Below are positions 18,303 to 27,967 of a stretch of 64,000 bases of DNA, one piece after another; position 1 is the first letter of the stretch, and the number at the start of each line of letters is the position of its first letter. The notes under the pieces are model-generated. The model did no database searches and was not told the origin of the DNA. It saw only the letters and a program-made list of their open reading frames with translations. Source of the DNA: Bacteroidota bacterium (GTDB lineage Bacteria > Bacteroidota > Bacteroidia > Bacteroidales > Lentimicrobiaceae); the NCBI GenBank assembly GCA_009773455.1, contig WSXU01000001.1:374073-438072 (forward strand), written 5' to 3'. Position numbers and translations under genes: made by a program.

Positions 18303-19382
18303 TCAGGAAATATACGGGTAATCAATGTACCCCTCCGGCCCCCGTGTATAGAAGGTGTCGGGGTCCGGTGCATTGAGGTGTGCATGGTTCAGGATACGCG
18401 CAGGCAGGTCGGGATTGGCAATAAACAATCGTCCGAAGGCCACCAGGTCGGCATCACCTGCTTTAACAGTTTGCTTGCCGCTTTCCGGAGTATAATTTCC
18501 GGCAGTGACCAGTGTTCCGGTGTAGTGCTTTCTGAAATGCCGGGCCACATGGGGTATCATATGCGGATGATTTTCAAGCGAAAGCATGGGCTCCACCAGG
18601 TGAAGGTAAGCCAGCTTCTGCTGATCAAGCTCACGGATGACATATCCGAAAAGCTCGGCCGGATTTTCATCGTCCATGCCATAACGGATATTCGAGGGTG
18701 AAAGCCTGATTCCGGTTTTGTCGTTTCCGATTTCCGAACAGATGGCATCGGTCACCTCCAGGGTGAGGCGGCAGCGGTTTTCGATGCTCCCGCCATATTG
18801 ATCGGTTCTGGTATTGGAAGAGGAATGCATGAACTGATCCAGCAGGTAGGAATTGGCTGCATGGATTTCAACCCCGTCGAAGCCCGCTTCCATAGCGTTT
18901 GTCGCGGCTTTCCGGTAATCTTCCACAATGCCGGGAATTTCACTCAGCTCAAGGGACCTTGGGACCTCCATTGGTCTTTTGCCTTCCGGTGTGGTGATAT
19001 AATCACCGCCTGAGATGGCAGAAGCCGATACCGGCAAGGCATGCCCCGGTTGCAGCAGCGAATGGGAAACCCTACCGACATGCCACAACTGCAGAAAAAT
19101 CAGACCACCTTCTGCATGAACGGCCGCTGTAACTTTTTTCCATCCCTCAACCTGCGCTGTCGAGTGAATTCCAGGCGTGTTCATATAGCCTACACCCTGG
19201 GGTGATATCTGGCTGGCTTCGGCAATGATCAGGCCTGCAGAGGCACGCTGGGCATAATAGAGGGCATTCATCTCCCCGGGTACACCACCTTCACCGGCAC
19301 GGCGGCGGGTAAGTGGCGACATCACCAGGCGGTTTTTGAGGGTTATATTTCCGAGTTGATAGGGTTGAAGTAGTGGATTCAT
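18303..19382 (-). CDS. NADH:flavin oxidoreductase, Old Yellow Enzyme family
   Basis: A 359-residue FMN-dependent ene-reductase from the ATG at 19382 (MNPLLQPYQLGNITLKNR). The ORF runs 48 codons further upstream, but that extension overlaps the intergenic repeats and looks non-coding. Typical OYE motifs are visible: NRLVMSPLTRRRA, FLQLWHVGRVSH with the substrate-binding pair, GVEIHAANSYLLDQF and the C-terminal DLVAFGRLFIANPDLP. NemA-type members reduce activated alkenes, nitroesters and N-ethylmaleimide. The gene stands alone between GH30 (convergent) and the thiolase gene. The physiological substrate is unknown. Confidence 0.93.
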   Translation of the reverse strand: MNPLLQPYQLGNITLKNRLVMSPLTRRRAGEGGVPGEMNALYYAQRASAGLIIAEASQISPQGVGYMNTPGIHSTAQVEGWKKVTAAVHAEGGLIFLQLWHVGRVSHSLLQPGHALPVSASAISGGDYITTPEGKRPMEVPRSLELSEIPGIVEDYRKAATNAMEAGFDGVEIHAANSYLLDQFMHSSSNTRTDQYGGSIENRCRLTLEVTDAICSEIGNDKTGIRLSPSNIRYGMDDENPAELFGYVIRELDQQKLAYLHLVEPMLSLENHPHMIPHVARHFRKHYTGTLVTAGNYTPESGKQTVKAGDADLVAFGRLFIANPDLPARILNHAHLNAPDPDTFYTRGPEGYIDYPYIS

Positions 19383-19461
19383 CTTTCTAAAGGGATTGTG
19401 TATCCATAAACTAAACTTCCGGCACAAAGTTGCACCGGAAGGTTGTTTTTTTAATTGGTCT

Positions 19462-19587
19462 GTCAGCAGGCAGAGCCTGTCAGCATATCCCGACGCCGGC
19501 ATAGCCGCCACCGACCGTTTTTTCAAAATTTCGTTAGCAGGCAGAGCCTGCTGTTATATTCCGACGCCGGCAGAGCCGACGCCGACC
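19462..19587. repeat. Two tandem 55-bp intergenic repeats with nested hairpins
   Basis: Copy A (19462-19516) and copy B (19533-19587) are the same length and match at 45 of 55 positions by eye. Each contains an inverted repeat around GCAGGCAGAGCCTG and a second GC-rich part with GACGCCGGCA. They lie between the thiolase stop and the reductase start. Two CTTTNNA-like heptads (CTTTGAG, CTTTTAC) follow at 19592-19605. Confidence 0.85.
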
Positions 19588-19609
19588 AAGACTTTGAGCT
19601 TTTACACTC

Positions 19610-20851
19610 TCAAACCGTCTTTTTAAACACAATCGCCACCACTGTCCGGTCGTCACCACCCATATTAACGGTGAGTCCGTATGGCCTGTCGGAAGGGATG
19701 GTGATTTGTGCAGCGCCTGCCTTACCTGTCAACTGTTCCCAGATGGTAACGGCCTGGTGAACGCCGGTGGCACCCGTAGGATGACCCCAGCCTATAAGAC
19801 CTCCAGTGGTATTGACGGGTATTTTTCCATCACGGGCGGTGTTTCCTTCGAGTACGAAATCTGCACCCTTACCTTCAGCGGCCAGGCCTATGGCTTCCAT
19901 GCCAAGTATTCCGGCGATGCTGAAACAGTCGTGGGTTTCTACGGTGGCAAGCTGATCAACCGTGATTCCTGCCGATTTCAGGGCTTCCTTTGCAGCATAG
20001 GCAATGGTATTGAGGCGGGTAAGATCGTCGGGCAAAGCCGTGATATCATCGGCAGCATGACCCACGCCGACCACTTCCACTGCATCCTTCAGGGCGACAC
20101 CGCAACGCTTCAGCCCTTCTTCCGAAACAATCGCTATGGTCGATGCGCCATCAGAAACCTTGGAGCAATCAAAAACATTCAGGTGGTCGGTAAATGATTT
20201 CGGGTTGGGTTCCATCAAACCCTGAGCCTCCAGATCAGCGGTTTTATTTTCAAATTCCTGAGCCGTCGGGCACAGGCGGGCATTCTCAATGGCATTGCGG
20301 TACCAGCGTGCCATGGCTTTTCTGGCTTTATCACGGCCAATTTTTTCATAATAAGCACCTGCCCTGTCGCTGAACTGTCCGGGGAAGAAATAGGCGTGCC
20401 CGTCTTTCCGTCGGGGGAACCAACCTGCTCCGGCAAGAATATCGGCACCGTAAATTGCCTTAACGGTATTCTGAACTTCAACACCCATGGCCAGTACAAC
20501 TTCAGCCGAACCCGACAAAACGGATTTTATGCCACTCACCAGGGCCAGTCCTCCGGAGGCACAGGCCCCTTCAACGCGGAGTGAGGGTTTGTATCTCAGC
20601 CCGGGATCAACCATGGCCATAAAGGCACCAAGGTGAGCCTGCTTGTTAAAGCGGGAGGCCATGAAATTGCCCACCACCCCTTCATCAACATTTCCGGCAC
20701 CACCGATCTGCGCCAGGGTGGCCTGACCGGCTTCCTTCATGTAATGCTCCAATCCCGGACGTTCTTTTTTCGGATTGAATTCCTTGCGGCCGGTACCCAT
20801 TGAAATGGTATTGTAGCCGGCAATCATGTATATTTTTTTGTGAGGGTTCAT
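19610..20851 (-). CDS. Acetyl-CoA acetyltransferase, SCP2/nondecarboxylating thiolase type
   Basis: A 413-residue thiolase from the ATG at 20851 (MNPHKKIYMIAGY). The nucleophilic Cys lies in EGACASGGLALVSG. Later active-site motifs are VETHDCFSIAGI and the His in GGLIGWGHPTGATGVHQ. This spacing and the HDCFS motif place it with SCP-x/SCP2-like thiolases rather than the FadA/AtoB group. It should cleave or form 3-ketoacyl-CoA. It is last in a transcript with enoyl-CoA hydratase and 3-hydroxyacyl-CoA dehydrogenase, completing a beta-oxidation-type or butanoate module. Its start lies 17 bp after the dehydrogenase stop. Confidence 0.92.
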   Translation of the reverse strand: MNPHKKIYMIAGYNTISMGTGRKEFNPKKERPGLEHYMKEAGQATLAQIGGAGNVDEGVVGNFMASRFNKQAHLGAFMAMVDPGLRYKPSLRVEGACASGGLALVSGIKSVLSGSAEVVLAMGVEVQNTVKAIYGADILAGAGWFPRRKDGHAYFFPGQFSDRAGAYYEKIGRDKARKAMARWYRNAIENARLCPTAQEFENKTADLEAQGLMEPNPKSFTDHLNVFDCSKVSDGASTIAIVSEEGLKRCGVALKDAVEVVGVGHAADDITALPDDLTRLNTIAYAAKEALKSAGITVDQLATVETHDCFSIAGILGMEAIGLAAEGKGADFVLEGNTARDGKIPVNTTGGLIGWGHPTGATGVHQAVTIWEQLTGKAGAAQITIPSDRPYGLTVNMGGDDRTVVAIVFKKTV

Positions 20852-20867
20852 AAGGAAGGGGATTTGA

Positions 20868-22205
20868 CTAAAGAACAAAATCGTTTACAGGGCCATAAGC
20901 ATGGAAAAAACCGGTCAGTAATACCGTATTGACATCGGCTGCGGAATGGGCAACCCCGTCACTCACCAGTTTTGCACCGATCTCCCTGGAACGGCGGGCA
21001 TAGGCAAGTGCCAGCGAAGCACCGGTATCACCTGATTTTTTATAATCGGCGAATGCAAGCGCAGCCATGGCATCCTTGTCAGCAGCTTTTACCAGGTTTT
21101 TCCAGGGCATTGCGGTTGCAGGAAGTGCACCCAGCCAGGCATCTGCTTTTGCCGCAAAACCTTCTGTAGCTGCATAATCTCCCTTTTCAATGCTATAAAC
21201 AGCAACCGGCCTGCCCTTTTCATATTTCAGGAATCCATCCTTCTGGCTGCCGTCGGAGAACTGACCACCTTTTACCCCTTTATCGAAGAGTTCATCGAGT
21301 ACCGGGCTGTGCAGGTTCTCTCCGGGCATATGGGGGTTCATCACATTCATAATAAACCTGACCACATCCACCCCAACATAATCGATCAGCTGAAAAATAC
21401 CCATTGGTCGCATCAGATAATCCTGACTCACCCTGTTGACAGCATAAATGGCTTCATGTAAGGGCATTTCTGCTGAAAGCCGTCCGGCTTCACCAAGGGC
21501 ATACAGGGCATCACGCATAAAGTGACCGTTGCCGATGAAACCGGCAATGTCGTTTGAAGGTACCACCACCTTGCGCATGTTTTTTGCCAGCTGCAGGGCA
21601 AATTCCTTCATACCTTCAGGATTGGTCCCGATGGTGATGAGTTCCACGAGTTTCTGAATTGCGGGGGGATTGTAAAAGTGAAACCCGAGAATCCTGCCTT
21701 CAAGGCCTGCATCTTTATCCAATCCGCCAATGGGGACAGAAGATGTATTGGTAAAAATCCAGGGTTTATTAGGGTTGTTTTCATTGATCTGCCTGAAGAG
21801 TTTGGTTTTGAGCGCAGCGTTTTCACTGACCGCTTCAAAAACCAGGGTGCTGTCGTAGGCCGCTTCGATGCGGGTACCCGGCCTGATCAGGTTCATTACA
21901 TCATTGATATAGGCTTCAATGATATCGCTGTTTTCGATCAGGTCTTTCCGTCCGGCATAAACCTTTCGGAGCATCACTACCTTTTTTTCAGCTGCTTTCA
22001 GCACCTGTCCGCGGATGTAATTCATCAGCCCGGGAAGTGCCCCGGAAGTGACATCCACTGCATTTACCACAAAATGCCTGTCCTTGTTTTCAGGTTTCAG
22101 CATCAGGTCGGCGATTTCAAGGGAGGTAAGCAAAAGGATTCCGCTTCCCATTTTCCCGGCGGCCCCCAGCACCGTGACATTTGACAATCTTTCAGTATAA
22201 TCCAT
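20868..22205 (-). CDS. 3-hydroxyacyl-CoA dehydrogenase, NAD-binding
   Basis: A 445-residue protein. The N-terminal Rossmann motif is GAAGKMGSG, unusual in having Ala-Ala-Gly-Lys where GxGxMG is common. It is followed by NTSSVPIGGLD and GFHFYNPPAIQKLVELI, which hold the catalytic His of this family, and DIAGFIGNGHFMRDAL. A C-terminal helical domain follows. It is longer than single-domain HBD (about 280) and has no fused enoyl hydratase. It should oxidise L-3-hydroxyacyl-CoA with NAD+. It is in the middle of a three-gene transcript with the hydratase and thiolase. Confidence 0.92.
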   Translation of the reverse strand: MDYTERLSNVTVLGAAGKMGSGILLLTSLEIADLMLKPENKDRHFVVNAVDVTSGALPGLMNYIRGQVLKAAEKKVVMLRKVYAGRKDLIENSDIIEAYINDVMNLIRPGTRIEAAYDSTLVFEAVSENAALKTKLFRQINENNPNKPWIFTNTSSVPIGGLDKDAGLEGRILGFHFYNPPAIQKLVELITIGTNPEGMKEFALQLAKNMRKVVVPSNDIAGFIGNGHFMRDALYALGEAGRLSAEMPLHEAIYAVNRVSQDYLMRPMGIFQLIDYVGVDVVRFIMNVMNPHMPGENLHSPVLDELFDKGVKGGQFSDGSQKDGFLKYEKGRPVAVYSIEKGDYAATEGFAAKADAWLGALPATAMPWKNLVKAADKDAMAALAFADYKKSGDTGASLALAYARRSREIGAKLVSDGVAHSAADVNTVLLTGFFHAYGPVNDFVL

Positions 22206-22236
22206 ATCGGGTTTTGTTTATTTCGTTTTATGAAAT

Positions 22237-23004
22237 CTACCAGTTGGGTTTCCTTTTTTCAAGAAAAGCTTTCATCCCTTCAGCCCCTTCGTTTCCGAAA
22301 GGATCTCCAAAATGGGTGCGCTCAAGTTCTTCCCCTGCAACATGTGACATTCCCAGACCCCTCCGGGTCACTTCCTTCACGAGACGAACAGCCAAAGGTC
22401 CTTTTTGCGCAATCGAACCAGCCAGCCTGCGGGCCTCTACAAGAAGATTTTCAGGCTCGGTCACCTTCTGGACCAGACGCATCTGAAGGGCGGTGGCTGC
22501 ATCGATGATTTCGGCCGTAGTCAGCAGGTAAAGGGCATCGGCCAGGTTGGTCAGACGCGGCAATCGCTGGGTTCCGGCATAGCCGGGAATAAGTCCCAGG
22601 TTAACTTCGGGTTGACCAAATTTTGCATTCGAGGAGGCTATCCTGAAATCGCAGGCCATGGCGAGTTCCATACCTCCGCCCAGGGCAAATCCATTAACAG
22701 CCGCTATTACCGGGAAGGGCAATTCACCCAGCCGGTTAAAAACAGCCTGCCCCCTGCCCGAAAAAATCCGTCCTTCGTCGGGGCTCATATTCACCATCTC
22801 GGCGATATCGGCTCCGGCAACAAATGCCTTTCCTTCCCCGGTGATGATCAGTGCCCTGAGTTCCGGTTTCCCCGATATTTCCGTGATAAAATCATCCATC
22901 TCATTAAAAAACACCGAATTAAGGGCATTCAAGGCCTGTGGCCGGCTGATGGTTAGTGTAACGATCGGCCCGTCAAAGGCAGGCCTGAGGATGGTATACT
23001 CCAT
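22237..23004 (-). CDS. Enoyl-CoA hydratase/crotonase
   Basis: A 255-residue crotonase-fold enzyme from the ATG at 23004 (MEYTILRPAFDG). The oxyanion-hole segments are AFVAGADIAEM and NGFALGGGMELAMACDFRIA. The catalytic Glu pair appears in GGGMELAMACD and FGQPEVNLGLIPG. The tail [14 protein letters not shown] is typical. It hydrates trans-2-enoyl-CoA, giving the substrate for the dehydrogenase encoded 31 bp downstream. A crotonase relative with a different role (MenB) lies at 27126. No acyl-CoA dehydrogenase or acyl-CoA ligase is linked. Confidence 0.93.
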   Translation of the reverse strand: MEYTILRPAFDGPIVTLTISRPQALNALNSVFFNEMDDFITEISGKPELRALIITGEGKAFVAGADIAEMVNMSPDEGRIFSGRGQAVFNRLGELPFPVIAAVNGFALGGGMELAMACDFRIASSNAKFGQPEVNLGLIPGYAGTQRLPRLTNLADALYLLTTAEIIDAATALQMRLVQKVTEPENLLVEARRLAGSIAQKGPLAVRLVKEVTRRGLGMSHVAGEELERTHFGDPFGNEGAEGMKAFLEKRKPNW

Positions 23005-23100
23005 ATTTTGGTCTGTTTGCAATGGTTTTGCACCTGTTAACAACAGCAGGAATGCAGAAAAGGTTTATTCAGTATCGGGTAGATCAGACAACGACCGTTA

Positions 23101-23715
23101 TCAGGTAAAGTGCTTAAGGTTCTCCGCTACAGAACCATAAAAGGAGCAGGCAGTTATTTCTTTGGCAAAAGCAAGCCAGTCAATAATTTCCAGGGCAGTG
23201 TCGTGATTGAGTGAACTGATGGGAAAAGAATAGATGACATGGAATTTTTCCGGCTTTTCGGTCTTCTCCCGCTTCGATGATTTGTCTGTTTTTAAAACTT
23301 CACGCTGGAGAATATTCTCCTTGATCTCAATTTCAATCATTCCATCATCATCGGAAATATTCATAAAAACCACCCTGATGTGCTTGAAATGACTGGATTC
23401 GAAGAACGGGATAAAGCCCCAGAATTTCCTGCGCTTCATCCGTTTACTGCTCGAAAAGATATTCAGATGATTATTGAGCTTTGATTCCTTCTCCCGTCCT
23501 TCCATTTTTCCAAAGGGAACCCTTTTATGTGCCGGTAGTCTGTTGACCCTGGAGATGAGCCCATGAAGATCCTCCATGAATGAATCGTATACCCTGCCAT
23601 TCCTGGCATAATTCTCCTGAATTTTATGGAACCGCTGATTAATCCTTTCTGCACGTAAAGCAGACTCATTATCAGGATGATGTGATTTTTCCGCTTCTTC
23701 TAACCAATGTGGCAT
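23101..23715 (-). CDS. Conserved-looking hypothetical cytosolic protein
   Basis: A 204-residue protein from the ATG at 23715 (MPHWLEEAEKSHHPD), chosen because a -7 box (23747-23754) lies inside the longer open frame. The N-terminal half is helical and rich in Arg, Glu and His. The middle has a basic stretch (SSSKRMKRRKFWGF). The C-terminal half looks like alternating strands and helices ending in TACSFYGSVAENLKHFT. There is no signal peptide or membrane segment. I do not recognise a family. It is divergent from the menaquinone operon and not clearly linked to the hydratase gene. Confidence 0.7.
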   Translation of the reverse strand: MPHWLEEAEKSHHPDNESALRAERINQRFHKIQENYARNGRVYDSFMEDLHGLISRVNRLPAHKRVPFGKMEGREKESKLNNHLNIFSSSKRMKRRKFWGFIPFFESSHFKHIRVVFMNISDDDGMIEIEIKENILQREVLKTDKSSKREKTEKPEKFHVIYSFPISSLNHDTALEIIDWLAFAKEITACSFYGSVAENLKHFT

Positions 23716-23746
23716 ATTTGAGTTGAATTGAAAGTCTGACCTGATA

Positions 23747-23754
23747 CAAAAATA
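23747..23754 (-). promoter_or_regulatory. -7 promoter box of the 204-residue protein gene
   Basis: The minus strand reads TATTTTTG, an exact TAnnTTTG match, 31 bp upstream of the ATG at 23715. It excludes the upstream start at 23796. Confidence 0.6.
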
Positions 23755-23832
23755 ATTAAATTTCAACACCATAATTAAAAATCGGGCAAACACCAACCCA
23801 TTATACCGGAACTATATATGGTTTTTATTACT

Positions 23833-23840
23833 TATTTTCG
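23833..23840 (+). promoter_or_regulatory. Possible -7 box of the menaquinone operon
   Basis: TATTTTCG differs from TAnnTTTG at one position and lies 58 bp upstream of the first gene of the operon. No better candidate was seen in this gap. Confidence 0.45.
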
Positions 23841-23898
23841 CATTGCCAAGTGCATTGAATGAGTAAGAATAATCTCCCAAATAAATTCAAAATTCCCG

Positions 23899-24324
23899 AT
23901 GCTTACAAACATGTCGCTTGAAACGATGAACGCCCATTCAGAAGGTACGATGATGAAACAACTGGGCATCGTTTATACGGAAATCGGCAATGATTACCTG
24001 TGTGGTTCCATGCCTGTTGATCACCGTACAAAACAACCGGCAGGGTTGCTTCATGGCGGAGCTTCGGCAGCATTGGCCGAAACCCTGGGCAGCATGGGTT
24101 CCATGTCGATCATCGACCTTGAAAAACAATCGATCGTAGGCATCGAAATCAATGCCAATCACATCCGCAGCGTGAAGGAAGGTTTTGTGCACGGGAAAGC
24201 CTCACTGATCATGCGTTCACGCAAACTGCATGTCTGGGAAATCAGGATCACCAACGATGGCGGTCACCTGGTCTGTTTGTCAAGGCTTACCATCATGGTG
24301 CTTGAAAAGGAAATGTCGAAATAG
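23899..24324 (+). CDS. menI: Hotdog-fold acyl-CoA thioesterase, likely DHNA-CoA hydrolase
   Basis: A 141-residue PaaI/YdiI-like thioesterase. The signature LLHGGASAALAETLGSMGS carries the HGG motif and the catalytic Glu of the YdiI group, followed by EINANHIRSVKEG. In this position, first of a run of menaquinone genes, the natural role is hydrolysis of 1,4-dihydroxy-2-naphthoyl-CoA before prenylation by MenA. That role is inferred from context; the fold assignment is from sequence. The start could be 23899 or the Met four codons later. The next gene begins 6 bp after its stop. Confidence 0.85.
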   Translation: MLTNMSLETMNAHSEGTMMKQLGIVYTEIGNDYLCGSMPVDHRTKQPAGLLHGGASAALAETLGSMGSMSIIDLEKQSIVGIEINANHIRSVKEGFVHGKASLIMRSRKLHVWEIRITNDGGHLVCLSRLTIMVLEKEMSK

Positions 24325-24330
24325 CCGGGA

Positions 24331-25425
24331 ATGCAAAACAATAAAAATACGATTGCACAATCATTATACCGGGGAAATCCCATCCCGGGTTCATATGTAT
24401 TATACCGTTTACCCGGAAAATCTGAAAAATCACTGATGTCCGGAACGGCATTCCTCCTGGCTGATGGATTACCCTTACTGCAGGAAAGGAAAGGGTTCGT
24501 TCTGGCCCCGTTTCCGGGAAGTTCTCCGGTTATATGGCTGGATGCCATAAGCATAAACAGCTATCCTTCAGGCGACTTACTTGACAATTCAATAACACCC
24601 GTTATGCCGGATTTACCGGGCGATGGCTTTGTTCCTGAGGTTTCCGGAGAGGAATACATGAACCAGGTTGACAGCATAAAGAAACTGATTCTGGAAGGAA
24701 CTGCCGGCAAGGTTGTACTTTCACGTCAGTTGCCGGTTGAACTGGACAAAGAATTCAATGCCGTCAGGTTTTTTAATGTATTGAGCGATTTGTACCCTGA
24801 AGCCTTTGTATACCTGGCAAGCTTCCCCGGCTATGCCGTATGGACGGGAGCAACCCCTGAAACCTTACTCAGAATCAGGGGAACGAAGCTGACAACCATG
24901 GCACTGGCCGGAACGAGAAAATCAGGCGAAACAGGAGAATGGGGAGAAAAAGATGTTGCGGAACACAACTTTGTTGCCGATTTCATTGACATGCAACTCA
25001 AAAGTGCCGGCTGTCAAAACATCCTGAAATCAGAAGCACATTCATTGAATGCCGGCATGGTCATGCACCTGCGTACCGATTTCAGCGCTGATTGCCGGAG
25101 GGATCAGATATCTGATATTGTTCAGGCTCTGCATCCCACCCCAGCAGTTTGTGGCTGGCCCCCCGAAAAAGCCCTTGAAATTATAAAACGTACTGAAACA
25201 TATGAACGCGGTTATTACGCCGGTTACCTGGGCCCGGCCGGTGAAGATACTACGGATCTTTTTGTCAATCTGCGCTGTATGCAGCTGTTCAAAGGCAAAG
25301 CCATTGTTTATGCCGGTGGTGGTCTTACTGCCGGCTCCGATCCTCAGAAAGAATGGGATGAAACGGTACTTAAAAGTACAACCATGTTGTCAGCAATTGA
25401 AAAAATGCGGAATTTAGCGGTTTGA
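24331..25425 (+). CDS. menF: Isochorismate synthase
   Basis: A 364-residue chorismate-binding enzyme converting chorismate to isochorismate, the first committed menaquinone step. The conserved C-terminal core shows TGATPETLL, MALAGTRKSGE, HNFVADFIDMQLKSAG, HPTPAVCGWP and ERGYYAGYLGPAG, and ends with YAGGGLTAGSDPQKEW, which holds Mg2+-binding residues of the family. Anthranilate synthase and salicylate synthases share this fold, but linkage to menD fixes the assignment. It is shorter than E. coli MenF (about 430) because the N-terminal domain is reduced. Confidence 0.95.
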   Translation: MQNNKNTIAQSLYRGNPIPGSYVLYRLPGKSEKSLMSGTAFLLADGLPLLQERKGFVLAPFPGSSPVIWLDAISINSYPSGDLLDNSITPVMPDLPGDGFVPEVSGEEYMNQVDSIKKLILEGTAGKVVLSRQLPVELDKEFNAVRFFNVLSDLYPEAFVYLASFPGYAVWTGATPETLLRIRGTKLTTMALAGTRKSGETGEWGEKDVAEHNFVADFIDMQLKSAGCQNILKSEAHSLNAGMVMHLRTDFSADCRRDQISDIVQALHPTPAVCGWPPEKALEIIKRTETYERGYYAGYLGPAGEDTTDLFVNLRCMQLFKGKAIVYAGGGLTAGSDPQKEWDETVLKSTTMLSAIEKMRNLAV

Positions 25426-25434
25426 TATCTGAAA

Positions 25435-27129
25435 ATGAGCAAAGGGAAGGAACAGATCAGCCTGCTGGCTGAAATCATGTCGGAAAAAGGCATTTCACAG
25501 GTAGTTGTTTCGCCGGGCTCGCGCAATGCGCCTGCCATTATACTTTTCGCCAGGCAAAAAAATCTGAATCTTATCAGTATTGCCGATGAAAGGAGTGCCG
25601 GATTCTTTGCCCTTGGTATTGCCATCAGCACCCGCAAGCCTGTTGCACTCCTGTGCACCTCAGGTACGGCCGTTCTTAATTATGCTCCTGCCATCGCCGA
25701 AGCCTATTACCAGAAAGTTCCCCTACTCGTGATCACTGCCGATCGTCCGGCAGAATGGATTGACCAGGGTGACGGTCAGACCATCCGGCAGGAGAAGATT
25801 TTCTCGAACTACATCAGAAAAAGCTTTAACCTTCCTGCCGTTTTCGAAACCCCCGATTCTTACTGGCTGGCCGGAAGAGTCATCAATGAAGCCATTGACC
25901 GCTGTCTTTATCCTGCTCCGGGTCCGGTTCATCTCAACCTTCAGATAGCAGAGCCACTATATAAGCTGGATGCCAGCGAATCGAATCCTTCTGTCAGGCT
26001 TATCCGGATGGCCGATGTTGATAAGAAGATTTCCCTCAACACCCTGAAACAGCTGTCGGACCAGTGGAATACATCCCGATCGAAGCTGATTCTTGTCGGT
26101 CAGATTCAGCACAGTGCACAAACCGGGGCACAACTTGAGGCATTTGCAGCTGATCCCTCGGTCATCATTATGACCGAAACCACTTCGAACCTGCACCATC
26201 CGGGTTATATCGGGTGCATCGACCGGGTTATTGACGGAATGAAGGAACCCCTGATTCATGACCTGAAGCCCGACATCCTTGTCACTTTTGGCGGTGCGGT
26301 GGTTTCGAAAAAAATCAAAGCCCTGCTCCGGAAGATGAAACCAATGACCCACTGGCACATTGGTGATGATCCGGATGATTTCTACACAGATACTTACCAG
26401 GCATTGACATTGACAATCCCGGTAACGGCCGAAGTATTTCTCGATCAGCTAAGCAAGGTAAGTGTACCGGTAAGCAGCGATTACAGTAAAAAATGGTCGG
26501 AACTGAATCTTAAAAGGAAGAAGAAGCACGAAACTTATATCCGGTCAATGGGTTTTTGCGATATGCAGGTTTACGATGTGCTGTTCAACCATATTCCGGA
26601 AGGAATGGTGATCCATCTTGCCAACAGTACACCGGTAAGGTATGCACAGTTGTTTGACCATCCGCGAAGTCACCGGTTTTATTCAAACCGTGGTACCAGC
26701 GGCATCGATGGTTGTGTATCAACAGCGGCAGGTTTTGCCAGCGCAACAGACACACCGGTAACAGTAATTACAGGCGATATCGGCTTTTTTTATGATAGCA
26801 ATGCATTGTGGAACAATAACCTGAACAAGGATTTCAGGATCATCATCATCAACAACGGGGGAGGAAATATCTTCAGGATACTGGATGGTCCGTCAGAATA
26901 TGAACAACTTGAACCCTACATCGAAACAGCACACCATCTGAATGCTGAAAACCTGGCCCTGAATTTCGGTCTGAGGTATTATAAAGCGGAAAATGCAGCA
27001 TCCCTGGAAAAGCAGCTTGCCGGCTTCTTCGATTTCAGTCACGCAACCCCGGCCATTCTGGAGATCATCACGCCAAACATTATCAGCGCTGAGGCGTTAA
27101 AAGAGTACTTTAAATATTTAAATGCATGA
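25435..27129 (+). CDS. menD: 2-succinyl-5-enolpyruvyl-6-hydroxy-3-cyclohexene-1-carboxylate synthase
   Basis: A 564-residue thiamine diphosphate enzyme joining isochorismate to 2-oxoglutarate-derived succinic semialdehyde. The N-terminal domain has [10 protein letters not shown] and [20 protein letters not shown] central domain follows. The C-terminal domain has the ThDP/Mg2+ motif starting [10 protein letters not shown] and ending NNN about 15 residues later, plus [11 protein letters not shown]. The length is usual for MenD. Its stop overlaps the start of menB by 4 bp (ATGA), implying translational coupling. Confidence 0.97.
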   Translation: MSKGKEQISLLAEIMSEKGISQVVVSPGSRNAPAIILFARQKNLNLISIADERSAGFFALGIAISTRKPVALLCTSGTAVLNYAPAIAEAYYQKVPLLVITADRPAEWIDQGDGQTIRQEKIFSNYIRKSFNLPAVFETPDSYWLAGRVINEAIDRCLYPAPGPVHLNLQIAEPLYKLDASESNPSVRLIRMADVDKKISLNTLKQLSDQWNTSRSKLILVGQIQHSAQTGAQLEAFAADPSVIIMTETTSNLHHPGYIGCIDRVIDGMKEPLIHDLKPDILVTFGGAVVSKKIKALLRKMKPMTHWHIGDDPDDFYTDTYQALTLTIPVTAEVFLDQLSKVSVPVSSDYSKKWSELNLKRKKKHETYIRSMGFCDMQVYDVLFNHIPEGMVIHLANSTPVRYAQLFDHPRSHRFYSNRGTSGIDGCVSTAAGFASATDTPVTVITGDIGFFYDSNALWNNNLNKDFRIIIINNGGGNIFRILDGPSEYEQLEPYIETAHHLNAENLALNFGLRYYKAENAASLEKQLAGFFDFSHATPAILEIITPNIISAEALKEYFKYLNA

Positions 27130-27950
27130 CTTCCATGAGAACCTGGAAACCCATCAGGGTTTATGAAGAAATAAAGTTCGACTTTTTCGAAGGGATTGCC
27201 CGCATTACCATCAACAGGCCAAGGTACCGCAACGCATTCACACCCGATACCATCAAGGAGATGATCGATGCCATGCATCATTGCCGCGAAAACGATGAAG
27301 TCGGCGTGGTTGTAATAACCGGTGAGGGTGATAAGGCATTCTGCAGCGGTGGTGACCAGAACATCAAAGGTGTTGGAGGATATGTTGGTAAAGACGGTAT
27401 TCCCCGTTTAAACGTTCTCGACCTGCAAAAAATGATCCGATCCTTACCAAAACCAGTGGTAGCCATGGTAAATGGCTATGCCATCGGCGGAGGCCACGTG
27501 TTGCATGTGGTTTGTGATCTGAGTATTGCTTCTGACAATGCGATTTTCGGTCAAACCGGCCCTAAAGTCGGCAGTTTCGATGGCGGGTTTGGATCCTCTT
27601 ACCTTGCCCGGATTGTTGGTCAGAAGAAAGCCCGTGAAATCTGGTTCCTGTGCAGGCAGTATTCAGCTCAGGAGGCGCTCGAAATGGGGCTGGTAAACAA
27701 AGTTGTTCCTTTTGCACAACTCGAAGACGAAGTGGTTGACTGGTGTAAAACGATGATGGAACGAAGCCCGCTTGCACTCAGAATGCTGAAGATGTGCCTG
27801 AATGCCGAACTTGACGGTCAGGCCGGGATTCAGGAACTGGCCGGAAACGCAACCCTGCTTTATTATCTGACGGAGGAAGCCCAGGAAGGCAAACATGCTT
27901 TTCTTGAGAAACGCAAACCCGATTTCGGAAAATTCCCGAAATTTCCGTGA
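27126..27950 (+). CDS. menB: 1,4-dihydroxy-2-naphthoyl-CoA synthase
   Basis: A 274-residue crotonase-superfamily ring-closing enzyme that converts o-succinylbenzoyl-CoA to DHNA-CoA. MenB-specific features are [42 protein letters not shown] and [18 protein letters not shown], the last with the conserved Asp/Ser region. The C-terminal tail [14 protein letters not shown] is standard. These separate it clearly from the fatty-acid hydratase at 22237. The start overlaps the menD stop. The gene order menD-menB is unusual only in that menC and menE follow later. Confidence 0.97.
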   Translation: MTSMRTWKPIRVYEEIKFDFFEGIARITINRPRYRNAFTPDTIKEMIDAMHHCRENDEVGVVVITGEGDKAFCSGGDQNIKGVGGYVGKDGIPRLNVLDLQKMIRSLPKPVVAMVNGYAIGGGHVLHVVCDLSIASDNAIFGQTGPKVGSFDGGFGSSYLARIVGQKKAREIWFLCRQYSAQEALEMGLVNKVVPFAQLEDEVVDWCKTMMERSPLALRMLKMCLNAELDGQAGIQELAGNATLLYYLTEEAQEGKHAFLEKRKPDFGKFPKFP

Positions 27951-27967
27951 TTGCAGCACTGACAAAA

